In this document: piece after piece, positions 1-12,404 of the stretch
Layout: each line of letters begins with the position of its first letter
Position numbering within the stretch: the stretch's first letter is position 1
Source: Daldinia sp. FL1419
Taxonomy: Eukaryota > Ascomycota > Sordariomycetes > Xylariales > Hypoxylaceae
Reading direction: 5' to 3'
Length of the DNA: 64,000 nucleotides
NCBI GenBank assembly: GCA_025201765.1
Contig: MU623342.1
Location: 62,001 to 126,000, forward strand
Translations under genes and position numbers: made by a program
Notes under the pieces: model-generated
Database searches by the model: none
What the model was told of the DNA's origin: nothing
Seen by the model: only the letters and a program-made list of their open reading frames with translations

Positions 1-2377
1 CTGATGCTGATGTTGATGTTGATGCCGATGCTGATGCCGACGCTGAATCTAACTCGAATTCGAATTCGAATTCCAACTCGATTTCGAATCTATCAAGAAT
101 AAAAGTGAACAACAACTTGACAACCCCTTCGTCTAGCTCATCTCCCGCATCACCCGCATCTTCCACCACCGCATCCAAGACCAAGATTGGCAGGGATCTG
201 CAAATTTCTACCATCAATTCAGCGCCCATTCCCACCACCGTTCACGCTGCCAATACTGTCAATACTGCCAATACAGCCCATACTGCCCATGCTGCTAATA
301 CTATCGATACCATCAATACCATCGGTACCGTTACTACGCCCGCATTGAGCATTGATCTAAGCAATACAGTTTCGAACGCAGCCACACCACCGCCTTTGCC
401 GAGCATCAACGAACATCCTACCGCCGCCGCCGCCGCCGCCGCCTCTTCCTTGCATCTCAAGCCACGAAACTTGGATCAAAATTATCTTCACCACCAAAAA
501 TATTTACACCATCAACTTCAACCACCACAACCACCACAACCACCACAACCACCACAACCATCACAACCATCACAACAATATCATCGCGACTTTAGCGACA
601 ACGACAACGATACAGGTACCGACACCGGTCGCGACGACGCATACGATTATCCTTCACGATCCGTATCTACCAGTCGCGCTTTGTCGCCGACCTTTCCCGT
701 ATCCCGACCGGCAGGACCTCCGAGACGACAGAGCATTCTTCCCAATCGTCAAACGACATTGATTAAGACTCTTCTCAACACGACAAGTTATGCAAACAGC
801 GAAGTAGGTCCGAGCGAAGCTGATCAACTTCTACCAATCAGCGGAAACATGGTTACTAGAAAAGTATGGGTGAAAAGGCCGCTGGCCTCTCCCACTTTAA
901 TCACCATAAACGAAGAAGATCTGGTCGACGACGTTCGCGATTTGATTTTACGGAAATATGCAAACTCACTGGGACGTCAATACGACGCTCCAGACCTGAC
1001 GCTTCGAATATGTGACAGGGAACAACAATCGACGAGACCGCTACAACCGGACGAACCCATGGGTAGGACTCTCGACGCCTATTATCCCGGCGGTCAATCC
1101 GTAGATGATGCCCTCTTGATCGATATACCAAGCCGACGTACACCCAAGGCATCTCCGAATCCAAGATATTACGCCGACGATCGACCGCACGAATCAGCAA
1201 CCGATTACTTCCCACCCTACCCTCCCGCCGCCCAACACCCCAGCAGTGCTACCACGACGGTGCTCAATGGTACTCACCAACTTCATTTTCCTCCTTCTTT
1301 AACTGTCATCAACGGGGGTCAGCTCCCACCGTTGCCGTCTCCTGGCGGATCAAGACGACTTGGGGCTTCGAGACCTAAAATCCAGAGGATGCACACCGCA
1401 TCTCCCGTCTCTACGGCCCCGAGCGGTCACGCTTCGCAACCTGCAGCGCCGCCTACCGGTATGCACAATTATCCAAGACAGCCACGCTCAAGGACTCATT
1501 CAGGTGCATCTTCAGAACAATCCAATCATCCGCCTGCCGCCCCTTCGATTCCGACTCCGCCCATCCCAGAACGCACCGCCACTCCGCCTCCACGCGTATC
1601 CTCGCCGCGACTCAACAATCGACCCAAGAAGAACAAAAAGCCTATCGAACACCCTTCGCTGCCTCCGGGCATGCTGAACGGTGGCGTCCCGCCGATCAAC
1701 GTTCTCATCGTCGAAGATAACATTATCAACCTGAAGCTATTAGAAGCTTTCGTCAAGCGGTTAAAAGTCCGATGGCAGACTGCGATGAACGGTAGAGAGG
1801 CGGTGACCAAGTGGCGTACCGGAGGGTTCCATTTAGTCTTAATGGATATTCAACTGCCTGTCATGAGCGGTCTCGAGGCTACTCGTGAGATAAGGAGGCT
1901 GGAAAAGGTCAATTCCATCGGCGTGTTCTCCTCGTCCGCCAGCAGCCCTCCCGAGGAGATCAAGGCGGAGCCTGCAGACGAAGATAAGCTAGTCAATACG
2001 GAGATGTTCAAGAGCCCCGTCATCATCGTCGCTCTTACGGCCAGCTCTCTGCAGAGCGATAGGCACGAAGCCTTGGCAGCCGGTTGTAATGATTTCCTAA
2101 CCAAGGTAAGCAAGCTCTTTATTCCAAATCTCGGAACGATTAAACTATCTGGTGTGTGTCCCAACTAACACGTAACTTGTAGCCTGTCAACTTCGTCTGG
2201 CTGGAGAGGAAAGTCATGGAATGGGGCTGCATGCAGGCTCTCATCGACTTTGACGGATGGCGCAAGTGGAAGGACTTCTCGCAAAAGGCCGTAGAGGACG
2301 ACTCCAAGAAGGCGGCCGCAGCTAAGAGCGCCAAGGTTCCTAGGAAGAACCGGCTGTCCATGACGGCCGCCGCTTGA
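1..2377 (+). CDS. ssk1: Ssk1-type response regulator (5' end outside window)
   Basis: Two exons: an open frame from position 3 to 2105, an intron 2106-2182 (GTAAGC...TAG), and exon 2 at 2183-2377 ending in TGA. The frame stays open to the left edge through an Asp/Ala and Ser/Asn repeat, so the start lies outside the window; a GTG at 105 is not a start. Visible protein is about 765 aa. The N-terminal two thirds is low complexity (Asn-Thr-Ala-His repeats, a Gln-Pro-Pro run, poly-Ala, Pro-rich). A receiver domain occupies roughly the last 200 residues: the IVEDN acidic pocket, the phospho-acceptor Asp in LMDIQLPV, ALTASS, and the conserved Lys in LTKPVNF. The intron splits that Lys-Pro pair. A 25-residue Ser/Glu-rich insert sits between the Asp and ALTASS strands, as is usual in Ssk1. 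In fungi Ssk1 relays phosphate state from the Sln1-Ypd1 system to the HOG MAPK cascade. Family assignment is firm; the symbol is by homology. Confidence 0.88.
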
Positions 2378-3908
2378 GATTCCGAAAAAGAAACACGGCA
2401 CTCCTTTTTCTTCTTGATCTTCGCTTCTCTTCTTACTATTTACTGTATTATTTCTCGGTACGGCATGCCGTATCGTACAGGAAAATCTACCTTTTTAATA
2501 ACGCATAAGCAACACGCACACGCACACGCACACGAAAGTATGGCCCTACGCGGGCATGCCGCCTATATACGAAACAGGCCACCCCCTATTTTCTCATCTA
2601 GACACACGAACATCATACGGGGATAAACCGCTTTACTAACTCATATTCTTATCCCTTCCATCCACATCCCAATATCTATATCCATCCTCTACATTTAAAT
2701 CGAAGAGAGATAAAAATAAAGCGCGTGTATCATTTTTCTCTCTCTTCTTATTATAACAACAACAACAACAATTAGTTACTCCTACTTTTTACCACATTAT
2801 CTAGCTGAACCAGGCGCTGGCAACGGGGATTTTTATTTTTATTTTTCTTGGAGCGGTCAAGCGGACGAGGCAACGAAAACGAAAGAACTCATTTTCTATT
2901 TTTCTTTTTCTTTTTTTTTTCTGCTCGATTCTTCCTGGGGGGAGGGCAAATAAACGAAGGGTGGGGGAAAAGATGGAATGGTGGAAAGGAGGAGGTGGGA
3001 TGGGCGGGAAGACAGATGCGAAGAAAGAAAGAAAGAAGGGAGGGAAACAAGGAGGCAAAGAAACGATAGGACTGCTGCTGGTAAACGTGTTCAGTCAGAA
3101 TGAAATGATACCACACTGCGTATATACATTGCGCACTACAACCTACCTTTTTAGGCCAGAGGATGGCTTCTTCGTTGCTATTGTGTGCCCCCTGTGGTTT
3201 GTGATTATCACCCTCGCCGTCCTTGGCTGGGGCGAAGATCTAGTTGCTGTGTTTACTTTAACTACCCCCTTTTTTAACCATTTTTCGTATCGGCAATCTC
3301 TGTGTAAGTAAAGTAACCCTAGGAAGTAAGCCATCTTAACAGATTACTTTCAATATGCCAATACGCACTCAAGACTGACAACTCCGAAATACTAATAATT
3401 ACTGTATTATAAGAGTGGCTGAGCTATCCAGAAGGCATCTCAAGTCAGTTCAAGATACACATCTGCCCATATCCCTGAAGCCACCCCGCCAGCCTAGAAG
3501 CCCAACGAGCCAGACCATAGCCATAATTCTCAAACGAAAACAGCCTCGACTATTCCCCTCTGTCGTAATCCATCGTTTCGTATCACATATCCCATAACCT
3601 TTTTCCCCCCCTTCGTCGTAATTAAACAAACCGAAAACCAAACACCGCCCAACGCCCCCCGTACTTTTCAACCACCACTTCCCCTCATCGAAAAGACGAA
3701 ATATATATGCCATGCTATGACTCGCGTAAGGGGTATATCCATATATAATCTGCTTATCGGGAACCCCCCCTGAGAACTCAAATGCGTAAACGGAAAACCC
3801 GGAAAACACGAGGTATGCGTCTCGTTACTCGATAAGCGCCGCGCCGGAATTATCAAAGTCATTATTATCGTTACCCAAGTCATCGAAGAAATCCCAGGGC
3901 CCCCACGA
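2378..3908. other. Intergenic region between convergent genes
   Basis: This 1.5-kb stretch lies between the 3' ends of the Ssk1-like gene (+) and the TRP-like gene (-), so it should hold both 3' UTRs. It contains a CACACG/CACGCA microsatellite near 2513-2534, a GAAA/GGAGG purine-rich stretch about 2940-3065 and pyrimidine-rich blocks. Short open frames here are low complexity and show no family signature. I see no gene. Confidence 0.6.
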
Positions 3909-6802
3909 CTACCGAGAGTCCTCCGGGGACTTCTCAGCATCCCTCTCTTTCTCAATATCCATATCCTTCTCCTTATCAACTTCCGCCTCTTTCTCCTTCT
4001 CCTTCTCCTTCTCCTCTCCTATTCCAACCTTAACCTCGACCTCCTCTTCCTCTTCCACCTCCTTCTCCGGAACTTCCTTCGTAGGCGTCATAGGCCGACT
4101 CGGTCCCGGCGTCCCTACACTTACGCCTACGCCCTGCCCGTCTGTCATCTTCACTGACCCTGACCTAGCACCACCGCTCATCCTCCTCACAAGAACCGGG
4201 TCAGGCCGATCGAGATCTGCCTGCGAGAAATCCCTCGAGCTCCACGACGCGCGCTGCACCTTGGCCCCGCGCGGAATACTGCTCACCGAGCGCCGCGAAC
4301 TAACACTAGCAGTGCGGCTGGTTCTTCCCACGGGACCGTGCGACACTCGGACCGGGTTGATATCGGCTAGGTAATCGTCATCTTCGTCTTCGATCTTAGG
4401 AGTTCGGCGAACAGATTTGACCGTAAAGTACGGTTCTGGTTGTAGTTCCGGGAATTTCTCCGTGGGTTCCTCTTTCGGTTTCGGTGGAGGAGGCAGGCCT
4501 GCCGCTCTTCGCTCAATGTGTTCGAAATAACGGATACGAACCCCCTCGAGGTGCTGCGAAGAGAAATACTCTCGATTTCGAGACAGCGACATCCACGAAG
4601 AAATACCGCCGAGGATAATCAGAGTCATAACCGCAATAGTAAGAAGGGCCTGAATCACAATGATGACAACCCCAATCACTGTAACCACGATACGATTGAG
4701 ATTAAAATCCGGGAGAAAGGCAATCGAGAGACCGGTAGTCATAACCCGAGTAAGTGCGAGTAACCAAACCGCTAGAGCAGTGTTGCGCTGCCCTTCGTAT
4801 GGATTAAGAGCTGCGATGACAACGAGCGCGAGAATATCGAGAATGAACATGCCGAAAACCTGAGCGAGGGGGTTTCCCGTGCCACCTCCTAGGAAGCAAG
4901 CTCGAATAAACTGGTATAATAACCAAAAGGCGAAGAACCACCACCTCGAGAGTCGATACCGCGCAGACAGCCAGCCGAACCGCTTCACGTAAAACTCATC
5001 CTGGTGAACGTTTTTCCGATTAGGATCATTATCCACGAAATGCCAGCGAACGAATGGCAAGGAAGCAACTGGCTTTTCTCCCGGCTCTTCCTCCTTTAAC
5101 TGACTAAGTCGCACTGGTGCCCAGCAGGGAATAAAGCCAAACATCCTACCACGTCGCAGCAGGATACGATCGGGATCCATAGAAAAAGTGCTAAACCGCA
5201 ACCGAAAGTACAGCGCGTATAAGACCAAGCTACCCATACCAGCCAAGAGGATAGCGAAAACAACTGCAGCAATCGCCGTAGGTCCAGCCGAGCCGTGTAT
5301 AGCAAACTCGAACATAGCCAGAGTAGTGATCGAGAAGAACCCAATAAACAGCGTTCGCAGGACAGCAAGGGTTAAATAACCCATCCAATGGCTTCGAAAA
5401 AACTCCAAGCGGTCTTGTTGAATCCATTTCAGCTTCGCCAAGCCCTCGAGGGAGTATTTAAAAGCCACCATCAGAATAACCACAAGCCCGAGGATAACGA
5501 GTAACCAGATTAATCCCACCGTGAACGCATCCGGGGCGGGAATGCCCAATTGGGATAACTCGCCCGCGAACCCGGGCCAAGTCCCAGGCAACGGCATGCC
5601 CGGGTGTACGGGGTCGCCGTTCCAATTATAATCGTAGGGATCGTCCGGATTATAAGGTTGTCTCTTCGCCAACGTACTCGCAGCACCATTCACAATCTCC
5701 GGTCCTCTCTTAGCTAGTTCGCTAGCAACATACGACGCGAGCGAGCGGCCATAAATCTGTTGCGTGAGACCTCCTTGGTTATTTATAACCGTATCACCAG
5801 CCCCTCCGACCTGACTCGCATTACCGCTGACGCCAACAAAGGGGTTAAGCGAATTCACCACCTGAGCACTAGGCACCAAACCAGCCGCCCACGCAAAATT
5901 ACTCCACCACGCGGGAAGCACGCTGGGCCAGGGGAGCGATAATGCGCCGGAGTAGAAAATCGACTGGAACGTTTCGAATACGACAAGTACGGATAGCGAG
6001 TGAGCGTAGTGGCTCCTCATATGTGGTATACTGACGCCATACGCCGCCGTCGCAAATGAAGCTACGACAGCGACGAGCGTAAAGACGCCTAAGACGGTAC
6101 TAATCGACTCCGGCTGCGAGAAGGTATTCCCGTTCTTCATGACCGCCTGGAAACACCCGATTTCGGTCTTGCTCGAGTTGGCAAATATCTGTATCCGCGC
6201 GAACCCCTCGAGGTCGGGGACTTCGTAGGCGATTTGCGGGATCCCGGAGACTTGCAACGGGCCAACTGGCAGCAAGGCGAAAGCTTGGATAGGTTGCTCG
6301 GCTTTCATGGGACACATGCTGTTTGGTGGTGTTAGCATCGGGGGATAGGGGACTTGGTGGGACAGACGGACCTGTAGATATTCACGTTGCATGGATCTAC
6401 CGGCATCGCGAATCTGCTTTCGCCGTAAGCTTCGACGGATATATAAACTACACAAATAGGACAATTAGTCGGGAGCTCCTAGGGCAAGGGGCAAGGTTCC
6501 CTACGCATGACTGCTTCGTTGCGTATATTAGTTGTCCCATCGAGATGGAAGAGAACAGTAGAATTATCGTAGTAAAAAGCAGCGTCGAACTTGGTAACAT
6601 TGAGTAAACTCTGCCCGCCGAGACAATCGCCAAAGTCGCCGGTGTATAAAGCAGGCCTTCTATCGAGCGCCAACTCTGCTCTGACGCCGTCTAAGCTTAA
6701 GCCAGAGATATATTGGGTTTCTCTGGCCCATGTCGTCGATAGAAAAGCTAGTCCTCCCAAAATGGGAAGTGTTAACGGCTGGAACAGGCGATGAGCTAGC
6801 AT
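3909..6802 (-). CDS. TRP/Flc-like polytopic membrane protein with ML-like domain
   Basis: Three exons on the minus strand: 6505-6802, 6372-6447 and 3909-6318, with introns 6448-6504 and 6319-6371; spliced length 927 aa. The ATG at 6800-6802 opens a signal peptide of about 26 residues. An ML-like (lipid-recognition) domain with several Cys follows to about residue 165, including the spliced VDPCN...SMCPM stretch that confirms both joins. The centre has about eight or nine hydrophobic segments of the fungal TRP-like family, starting near VLGVFTLVAVVASF. The cytosolic tail is long, basic then acidic, with Ser/Arg-rich segments and a terminal Lys/Glu repeat. Members include yeast Flc1-3 (flavin carriers, Ca2+ and wall homeostasis) and fission-yeast Pkd2/Trp663; they act in the ER, Golgi or plasma membrane. 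The substrate cannot be told from sequence. Its gene converges on the Ssk1-like gene. Confidence 0.85.
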
Positions 6803-7299
6803 CTTGGCGGCGGGAAGAGCTTCAGAAGGGCCATCAACGGGGTAGAGTAGACGTCTTGTCTCGGGTGGGAATTAGCCGTGCTGATTATCACCGATATCCT
6901 TGACCTCAGGATTTCGAGTGCTGCGAAAATGGTCGGTGAAAATCAACTTTTTGGAAATATAACGAGATGCGGGGTACCATCGATAGAAAATCTAGTTTAT
7001 CGGTAGGATTGTCGTGAGAATTTCTGCGCTGAAGTTTTACACCCAATGTCGCGAGTGGCAACCAATAAAGACTGGGAGGTAGACTGTATACTAGAAACAG
7101 TCGCGGAGCAGCGCAAGTTGAATATCATTAGCCGTGACTCGTAACGCGGGAACCTTAGGTAATAAAGGACGGAAAATACGGTGTAGGATAGACCATTTGG
7201 AAAGTAGAAGGGGTCTGACTTTAGTGATGATGAGATACCTTCGTATCGGTTCGGACGGGATCACGGAAGAAGCGGTTTGTGTGTGACATGGGGCGATAA

Positions 7300-8760
7300 C
7301 GATTATATATAAGGTATTCAATCAATATTTACTACTAACCTAACCGTAGGTAGTTACCTACAATATACAATATACAATACCTATAACAACAATAATAATA
7401 GGTACTTACCTCTTATGTATTCCAAGTCTTATTCTACTATGGAACTATGTACAATACCTACATACATTACATGGAAGGCATGCGCGGGTTAGGTAAGTTC
7501 CACCATATAAGTAGGTACCTGATAACCTCACTATAGAGGTACTGTATGTATTGTACAATACAATTCACCTCGCCCCTCCCCCTTGTGCCTGCTTCTGCCC
7601 CCCCTTTCCCCTTCCCCTTCCTATGAAAACCATCCACTAAAAACATCAACGTGTAAACCACACAGAGGACCATTCCACCCCGTATTATCGCAACCTCGTT
7701 TTTCCATTGGACTTACCTTTCCCAGTGGTAGTGGACCACCCCCCCTTAAAAAAAAAAAAAAAAAAGAAAAAAAAAAGAATTAGCTGCCGCTCAAGCCGTA
7801 TCGACTGGGGTCTGAACTGGCTCTACGTATGTATAAAAGCCAAGATATCCTACCTTACCTTATACCTACTTGGCCAGCCCGCGGCCCTCTCCTATTGGTG
7901 CTTCCGTCCCGTAACGGCAAGTCGGATCTCTTCTGGACTACCGATCCGAATGGACCCATGTCTGTGAAAGAATACCTCTGGGTACCTACATAAGCTGGGT
8001 ACCTAGATGGATACCTAAGTACCTAACCAAAGGTGTGTGCACCACGTCGATACTATGTAGCTCCCCCGCGGGCCGTTGTGGATGGCATCAACTCAATACC
8101 TCCTAGGTATCCTTCGTATTCCTTTATCTCCCTCTTCATCCCCTCCCCTATCCAATATCCAAATACCTAGCTAAATATCCAAGTGATATATCCCAACCCG
8201 ACAAATCACATCCATCATTCGCTCCACATCGGGAGTTGTCAAGAACATGCATCGCTTACACCTCATCTCACCTCACCTTACCTCGCACACTATATACATA
8301 TATTAGGTACCTATATATTATATATAGCACGCGGTATAGCTACTATGTAGGTACCTGCTTAGACAGGTAAGTAGGTAGCCAAGCTAAGCTGCAAGGCCCC
8401 AAAAACTTCATCGAGCCCAGAGGGAGGTCAGCACCTCTGATAAGACGAACCCTTAAAAGCAGAATCGGAACTTTTTTTTTTTTTTTTTTCATCCATCTAC
8501 CCCTCATCCCGTCTTTCCATGGCCAACTACCTACTTACTATCTAATATACGATACGCTACGACGTGTATAATCATATATCCATCTAACTCGTACTCTTAC
8601 TCATCTTATTATTAAGGTAGGTAGGCACCCAAATCGAACGATCATCTCTATAAAAACACGTCACTTCCATCCTCAAGCCTACCTAACCTAGTACCTAGAT
8701 AGGTACTAGGTATACGTACCCAAGGCAAGGTAGGTAACGCCTAACGCCTGTACCTCCCAC
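7300..8760. repeat. Cluster of TACCTA/TAGGTA words and GGTACC palindromes
   Basis: Words such as TAGGTACCT, GTAGGTAG and CCTAGGTA recur many times between 7300 and 8760, both overlapping and spaced. The same words appear thinly in other intergenic regions (about 12790-12930, 16440-16520, 25915-25945, 39265-39385, 44365-44500, 55405-55425) but hardly at all in coding exons. Function is unknown; they may be promoter-associated short repeats. Confidence 0.5.
8472..8489. repeat. Poly-T tract
   Basis: Eighteen consecutive T in the intergenic region upstream of the TRP-like gene. No larger element is visible around it. Confidence 0.8.
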
Positions 8761-9707
8761 CCAATCGATCAACCATATCCCCTGCTCAACCACTCACCAT
8801 CCCTGGCCTCCATGCGCGATGTCATACCTCTACGCAGACAGAAACGCATCCCGATACGGAGACTGGTAGGAAAAACCTAGCATGTTTGCCTTGCCTCGCC
8901 ATCGTGCACTTATCTCGTACTACCACACGGCCGCGACTCATAGGTCACTTCCACCGTTAATCTTCGGGTTTAAGCAAACACAGCAGTATCACAGCCTACG
9001 GAAAACAGCCCAATTACGAGGGACGGATCGATTTCAGACGCCGAAAATTGGACAGCTATGCTTTAAATATATGCGAGCGCCTAGAAGCTTTAAATTGGAT
9101 AGATCAATCAATGTACAACGGACGTTTGGAAAACACGAAAGATATCCTTCCCTGTTTCAACCCCGCCTACCAAAGGGGGGTCGGAATCACCCATGGGATC
9201 CAGCTATTAGATTGTTCAGCTCAAAAAAGTGCATTTCAACCATGGTATCAACTCGTCGAATATCCTCCCCATGTTGAATCGTGTATTGGCTATATCTTGT
9301 TCTCTCCCTTCCGCTGCGGGTGCAGAACGAAGGCGGAAAAAACATCCTTTCCGAAGCGAAAGGACCGCGTGAACGCCCACGAGATGCAAATGAGAATGTA
9401 TAGCTGTACGTCAAAAATATTTTGGATAGCGCGAGCAAAAGGGGGGGGGACTCGATTAGATTAAACCCCATGAACCCAGCACATGAGGGTCGCTCTTCTC
9501 TGGCCACCCGATCCCATCCTGCCAAATTGACCAAGCGAACAATGTCATCAGCTCATTGGTGTACTGTAATGTGAATATGAAGAAGGCCGGGATAACGTTT
9601 TGGTTTGGAATGGTATCAGTAATTCTTTTTTTTTCAGTCGTGACGGTCGTGAAGTAGAACAAATCCAGTATTTCATACACCCGAAGGCAAAAATCATAAT
9701 TGACCAG

Positions 9708-12404
9708 TTACACGTAATTCTCCTCATCATCTTCCTCGATGGGAGCGGGAGTCCTCCTTTCGTTTCTGCGCTTGGGACGCCTGTGCCTCGAGCTTGAAAT
9801 GTTACTCGCCGAATCCTCGGGTGCCAAGTCGAAATCGTCACCTCCCCAATCACTCTCGCTCATACCGTCATCATCTCCTACGGCCCATGGTGGCCTCTCG
9901 GAACCTTGTGAGTTACCAGATAATTGTGCCAGAACGTCGATCCTACCAGCGCGGCGGTGCTGCTGGCTTAATAACAGGCCATTGTTGCGTTGGCGGAGAG
10001 CGTTCCGTACCACCTCGGCACGTTGGTGGAGCTTCTCAAATGCGTCTTCGAGCGCTTCCATACCCTGGTAAATATCCCTCTCTACCTCAGCTAGGACAGC
10101 CATTTCAACCTCTTCATCATAGGATACGGGCTGGCGGCTGTGACCGGGTGCCGTGGAGGACGACAGTGAAACAAATGAAGCAGGGGTTGCGCCACGGGAA
10201 TACACGCCTGAGAATGGTGTAGTGCTACGAGACCCTCCGAATCCCGATGAATGACGCATACCGGACCCTCGTGGTGGGGGGGATGAAAACCCATTTGCGG
10301 GTGTACCACCTCGAGACTGCGAATTGTCGGCAGTGGGCGTCATCGCGTCGTCAGCGTCGGCGCCAGACCAGAGGAAGCCGTCGAAGCGACCAGAGATGAG
10401 TATCTCCCACTCCTGGGGACTAATGTCGGTTATGGTTGCGAGAAGATCGTGGTGGAAGGGATGCTTAACAAGGAACACAGCCGTTTCCGCATCTCGAGGT
10501 GCTTGGGGGAGACGGTAGAGGCGTTGTAGTGCTAAGCCCGTCTTAACCATGAAATCTGTCCTACTCTTACGCATAGGTGTAGGTGCTCTTAGGGAAGGTT
10601 GCAATTCCCGGGCACCAGAAACTAAGGCATTGAAGTATGGCTGCTCATGATGGTCGAGATTAGTCAAGATGGCAAAGGTGAGCGTCTCGTCGTCAATCTC
10701 AGAGGGGGCTGGCGCAGGTGCCTCAGCACAATTGGTCATCCATCGGTCGACTACGGACCTGACCTTCTTGGACTGTCGTAGATAGTGATCCCTAAACTCT
10801 TCTGCGATGTCCGGGTCTAATTTGATTGGGGATGCCGGCCTAGGTGGCATGTCTTGTGCAGTCTCAATTGCATTTGCAGAGAGAGAAGGAAGATCGAAGG
10901 GGGGCCACGATGGTAGCTCCACCCTACCTCCTACCCGTTCCAAAACTTCGCCCCATCCTAAGCCTCGATGCTCTTCTGGTGACCTTTCACACATGATGCA
11001 ACTGCAGCCTTCCGCAGGAAGGTCTCTAGAGAATACATCCTCTAGTCGGTCCAGTAGCCGACGTGCTACTGATTTGTGTCCTGTTGCTACTGCTACCGAC
11101 CCCTGCTTCTGGATGACTGACTGGTATTGATCAAGGAGGTTGAAGAAAGGTGCAAATAGAGTATCTGCGCCTGCTAGAGGAGGGTTTGAGGGCCGTGATC
11201 CATTCTGGCGCGGTATCACAGATAGGAAATGCTTTGGTAGCGTATGAGGCAGACCGCCGTTCTGAAGTAGATAATCAATCCTAGGGACTTCCTGGATGTT
11301 CAATGGGGGAGGGGGCGGCGGCGGCGGAGGAATGGCGCCAAAATCAGATGCTGGAGTCGCCGAGGGCGTAGGGCGATCTTGTCTTTCACGTCTGGCGTGA
11401 AAGCTAGGCTTAACATCCGGAAAGGTTTGCGGTGGTGGGAATTGTGGCGTAGCTGTAGGCGTTTTGGGCGACGAGTCCTGTATAGAGTCTGGCGAGTCTT
11501 CGGCTTCGGCTGGGCTAGGAACTCTCCGAGACCTCGTCGAAGTTGTCCGTCTAGGAGGAACGGGAGTAGCAGTCGACGAAGCTCCCGCCGTTTTATTATC
11601 GCTCAGTTGAGACGACTCGTCATTATTAACTCGCACGCCGAATGGCGCAGGCGGTGGAGGCGGGGGAGGAGGTGGATATGACGGAGTTGGAGGAGACTTG
11701 ACAGTAGAAGCGTAGCTTGAAGCTTTGGATTTAGTAGACAATTTCGATTTCTCGTCGTGCTTCGAGCTAGATCGTGATAAGCCGGAAGTCCTTGATTGAG
11801 GTCGGTCCGATCCAGATTCCATTTCTTCTCTTAATTTAGAGGCAGGCGTCTTGCTTCGTCTCTTCTTCTCTTCGGATAAATCCGTCTCGGGAGGGCTAGG
11901 CGGTCGACTATCTTTATGGGAACTCTTCCTGCTTATACCACCAGTCGACTTAGACCTGCTAATGTTTCCGGAACCGAGATCAGTGGTATCTGGAGTAAAG
12001 GGATCATTGCGTGTGGACGCCCCTACGTCTTCGCGGCTAAGTATAGCTTCCTTACTATGTGCCTTGCTGAAGGAAGGGTAAGGCAAGCTAACTCGGCTGC
12101 TAGAAAGAGTTGTCCTCGCAAGTTCGGGTACTAGATCGCTCATTGAAGATGTTCTTCTGTCAGGTTCCCTCTCTTTTTCTTCTTTGGTTCGGTGTCGTCG
12201 ATGCGAGGAGATATGCGAATCCCCATCAATACTAGATTTATGCTTGGAACGATGTGATTTGTGGTGATGATGGTGACTATCCCTGTCACCTCTAACGCGT
12301 TCCTTATCCTTTTCTCTATCACGGTCCCGTTCACTTTTTCTACGCCGAGGATCTCGTGAGCGGGTATCGCTGGCTGCGTCTGCATCAGGGTCTCTGGAGC
12401 CCAT
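9708..12404 (-). CDS. Large low-complexity protein with conserved central region, function unknown
   Basis: A single open frame of 898 codons from ATG 12402-12404 to TAA 9708-9710. Residues 1-60 are Arg/Asp/Lys/His-rich (RD/RE repeats, a HHHHH run, SR-like); residues 60-390 are Ser/Pro-rich with several poly-Pro runs. The conserved-looking core starts near residue 395 (RIDYLLQNGGLP), has a CxCxxC cluster in GCSCIMCE, a Trp-rich segment, and runs to about residue 690 (a WEILISGRFDGFLWSG motif). A helical segment (EVEMAVLAEVERDIYQGMEALEDAFEKL) lies near 780, and the C-terminus is acidic (EEDDEENYV). The composition suggests a nuclear protein. From memory, related ascomycete proteins are sometimes labelled 5-methylcytosine G/T mismatch DNA glycosylase, but I see no helix-hairpin-helix glycosylase motif, so I give no function. 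No intron is needed. Confidence 0.75.
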   Translation of the reverse strand: MGSRDPDADAASDTRSRDPRRRKSERDRDREKDKERVRGDRDSHHHHHKSHRSKHKSSIDGDSHISSHRRHRTKEEKEREPDRRTSSMSDLVPELARTTLSSSRVSLPYPSFSKAHSKEAILSREDVGASTRNDPFTPDTTDLGSGNISRSKSTGGISRKSSHKDSRPPSPPETDLSEEKKRRSKTPASKLREEMESGSDRPQSRTSGLSRSSSKHDEKSKLSTKSKASSYASTVKSPPTPSYPPPPPPPPPAPFGVRVNNDESSQLSDNKTAGASSTATPVPPRRTTSTRSRRVPSPAEAEDSPDSIQDSSPKTPTATPQFPPPQTFPDVKPSFHARRERQDRPTPSATPASDFGAIPPPPPPPPPLNIQEVPRIDYLLQNGGLPHTLPKHFLSVIPRQNGSRPSNPPLAGADTLFAPFFNLLDQYQSVIQKQGSVAVATGHKSVARRLLDRLEDVFSRDLPAEGCSCIMCERSPEEHRGLGWGEVLERVGGRVELPSWPPFDLPSLSANAIETAQDMPPRPASPIKLDPDIAEEFRDHYLRQSKKVRSVVDRWMTNCAEAPAPAPSEIDDETLTFAILTNLDHHEQPYFNALVSGARELQPSLRAPTPMRKSRTDFMVKTGLALQRLYRLPQAPRDAETAVFLVKHPFHHDLLATITDISPQEWEILISGRFDGFLWSGADADDAMTPTADNSQSRGGTPANGFSSPPPRGSGMRHSSGFGGSRSTTPFSGVYSRGATPASFVSLSSSTAPGHSRQPVSYDEEVEMAVLAEVERDIYQGMEALEDAFEKLHQRAEVVRNALRQRNNGLLLSQQHRRAGRIDVLAQLSGNSQGSERPPWAVGDDDGMSESDWGGDDFDLAPEDSASNISSSRHRRPKRRNERRTPAPIEEDDEENYV

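Larger units (their letters stand above)
6803..9707. other. Long intergenic region with TACCTA-type motifs and homopolymers
   Basis: This 2.9-kb gap holds the promoter of the TRP-like gene (right of 6802) and the 3' flank of the gene ending at 9708. It is rich in overlapping TACCTA/TAGGTA words and GGTACC palindromes, and has an A-run at 7748-7775 broken by one G, an 18-T run at 8472-8489 and C-rich polypyrimidine tracts. Open frames at 8882-9464 have no recognisable domain and mixed composition; I do not call a gene. Confidence 0.55.

Noticed and set aside
105..2168. The Ssk1-like gene starting at position 105 and ending at 2168
   Set aside because: Position 105 is GTG, not ATG, and the frame is open to the window edge. 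The stop at 2168 lies in the intron; splicing 2106-2182 restores KPVNFVW and ends the gene at 2377.
8882..9464. Two overlapping plus-strand frames of 131 and 138 codons
   Set aside because: No motif, mixed composition, and two frames open at once; most likely chance in unannotated flank.
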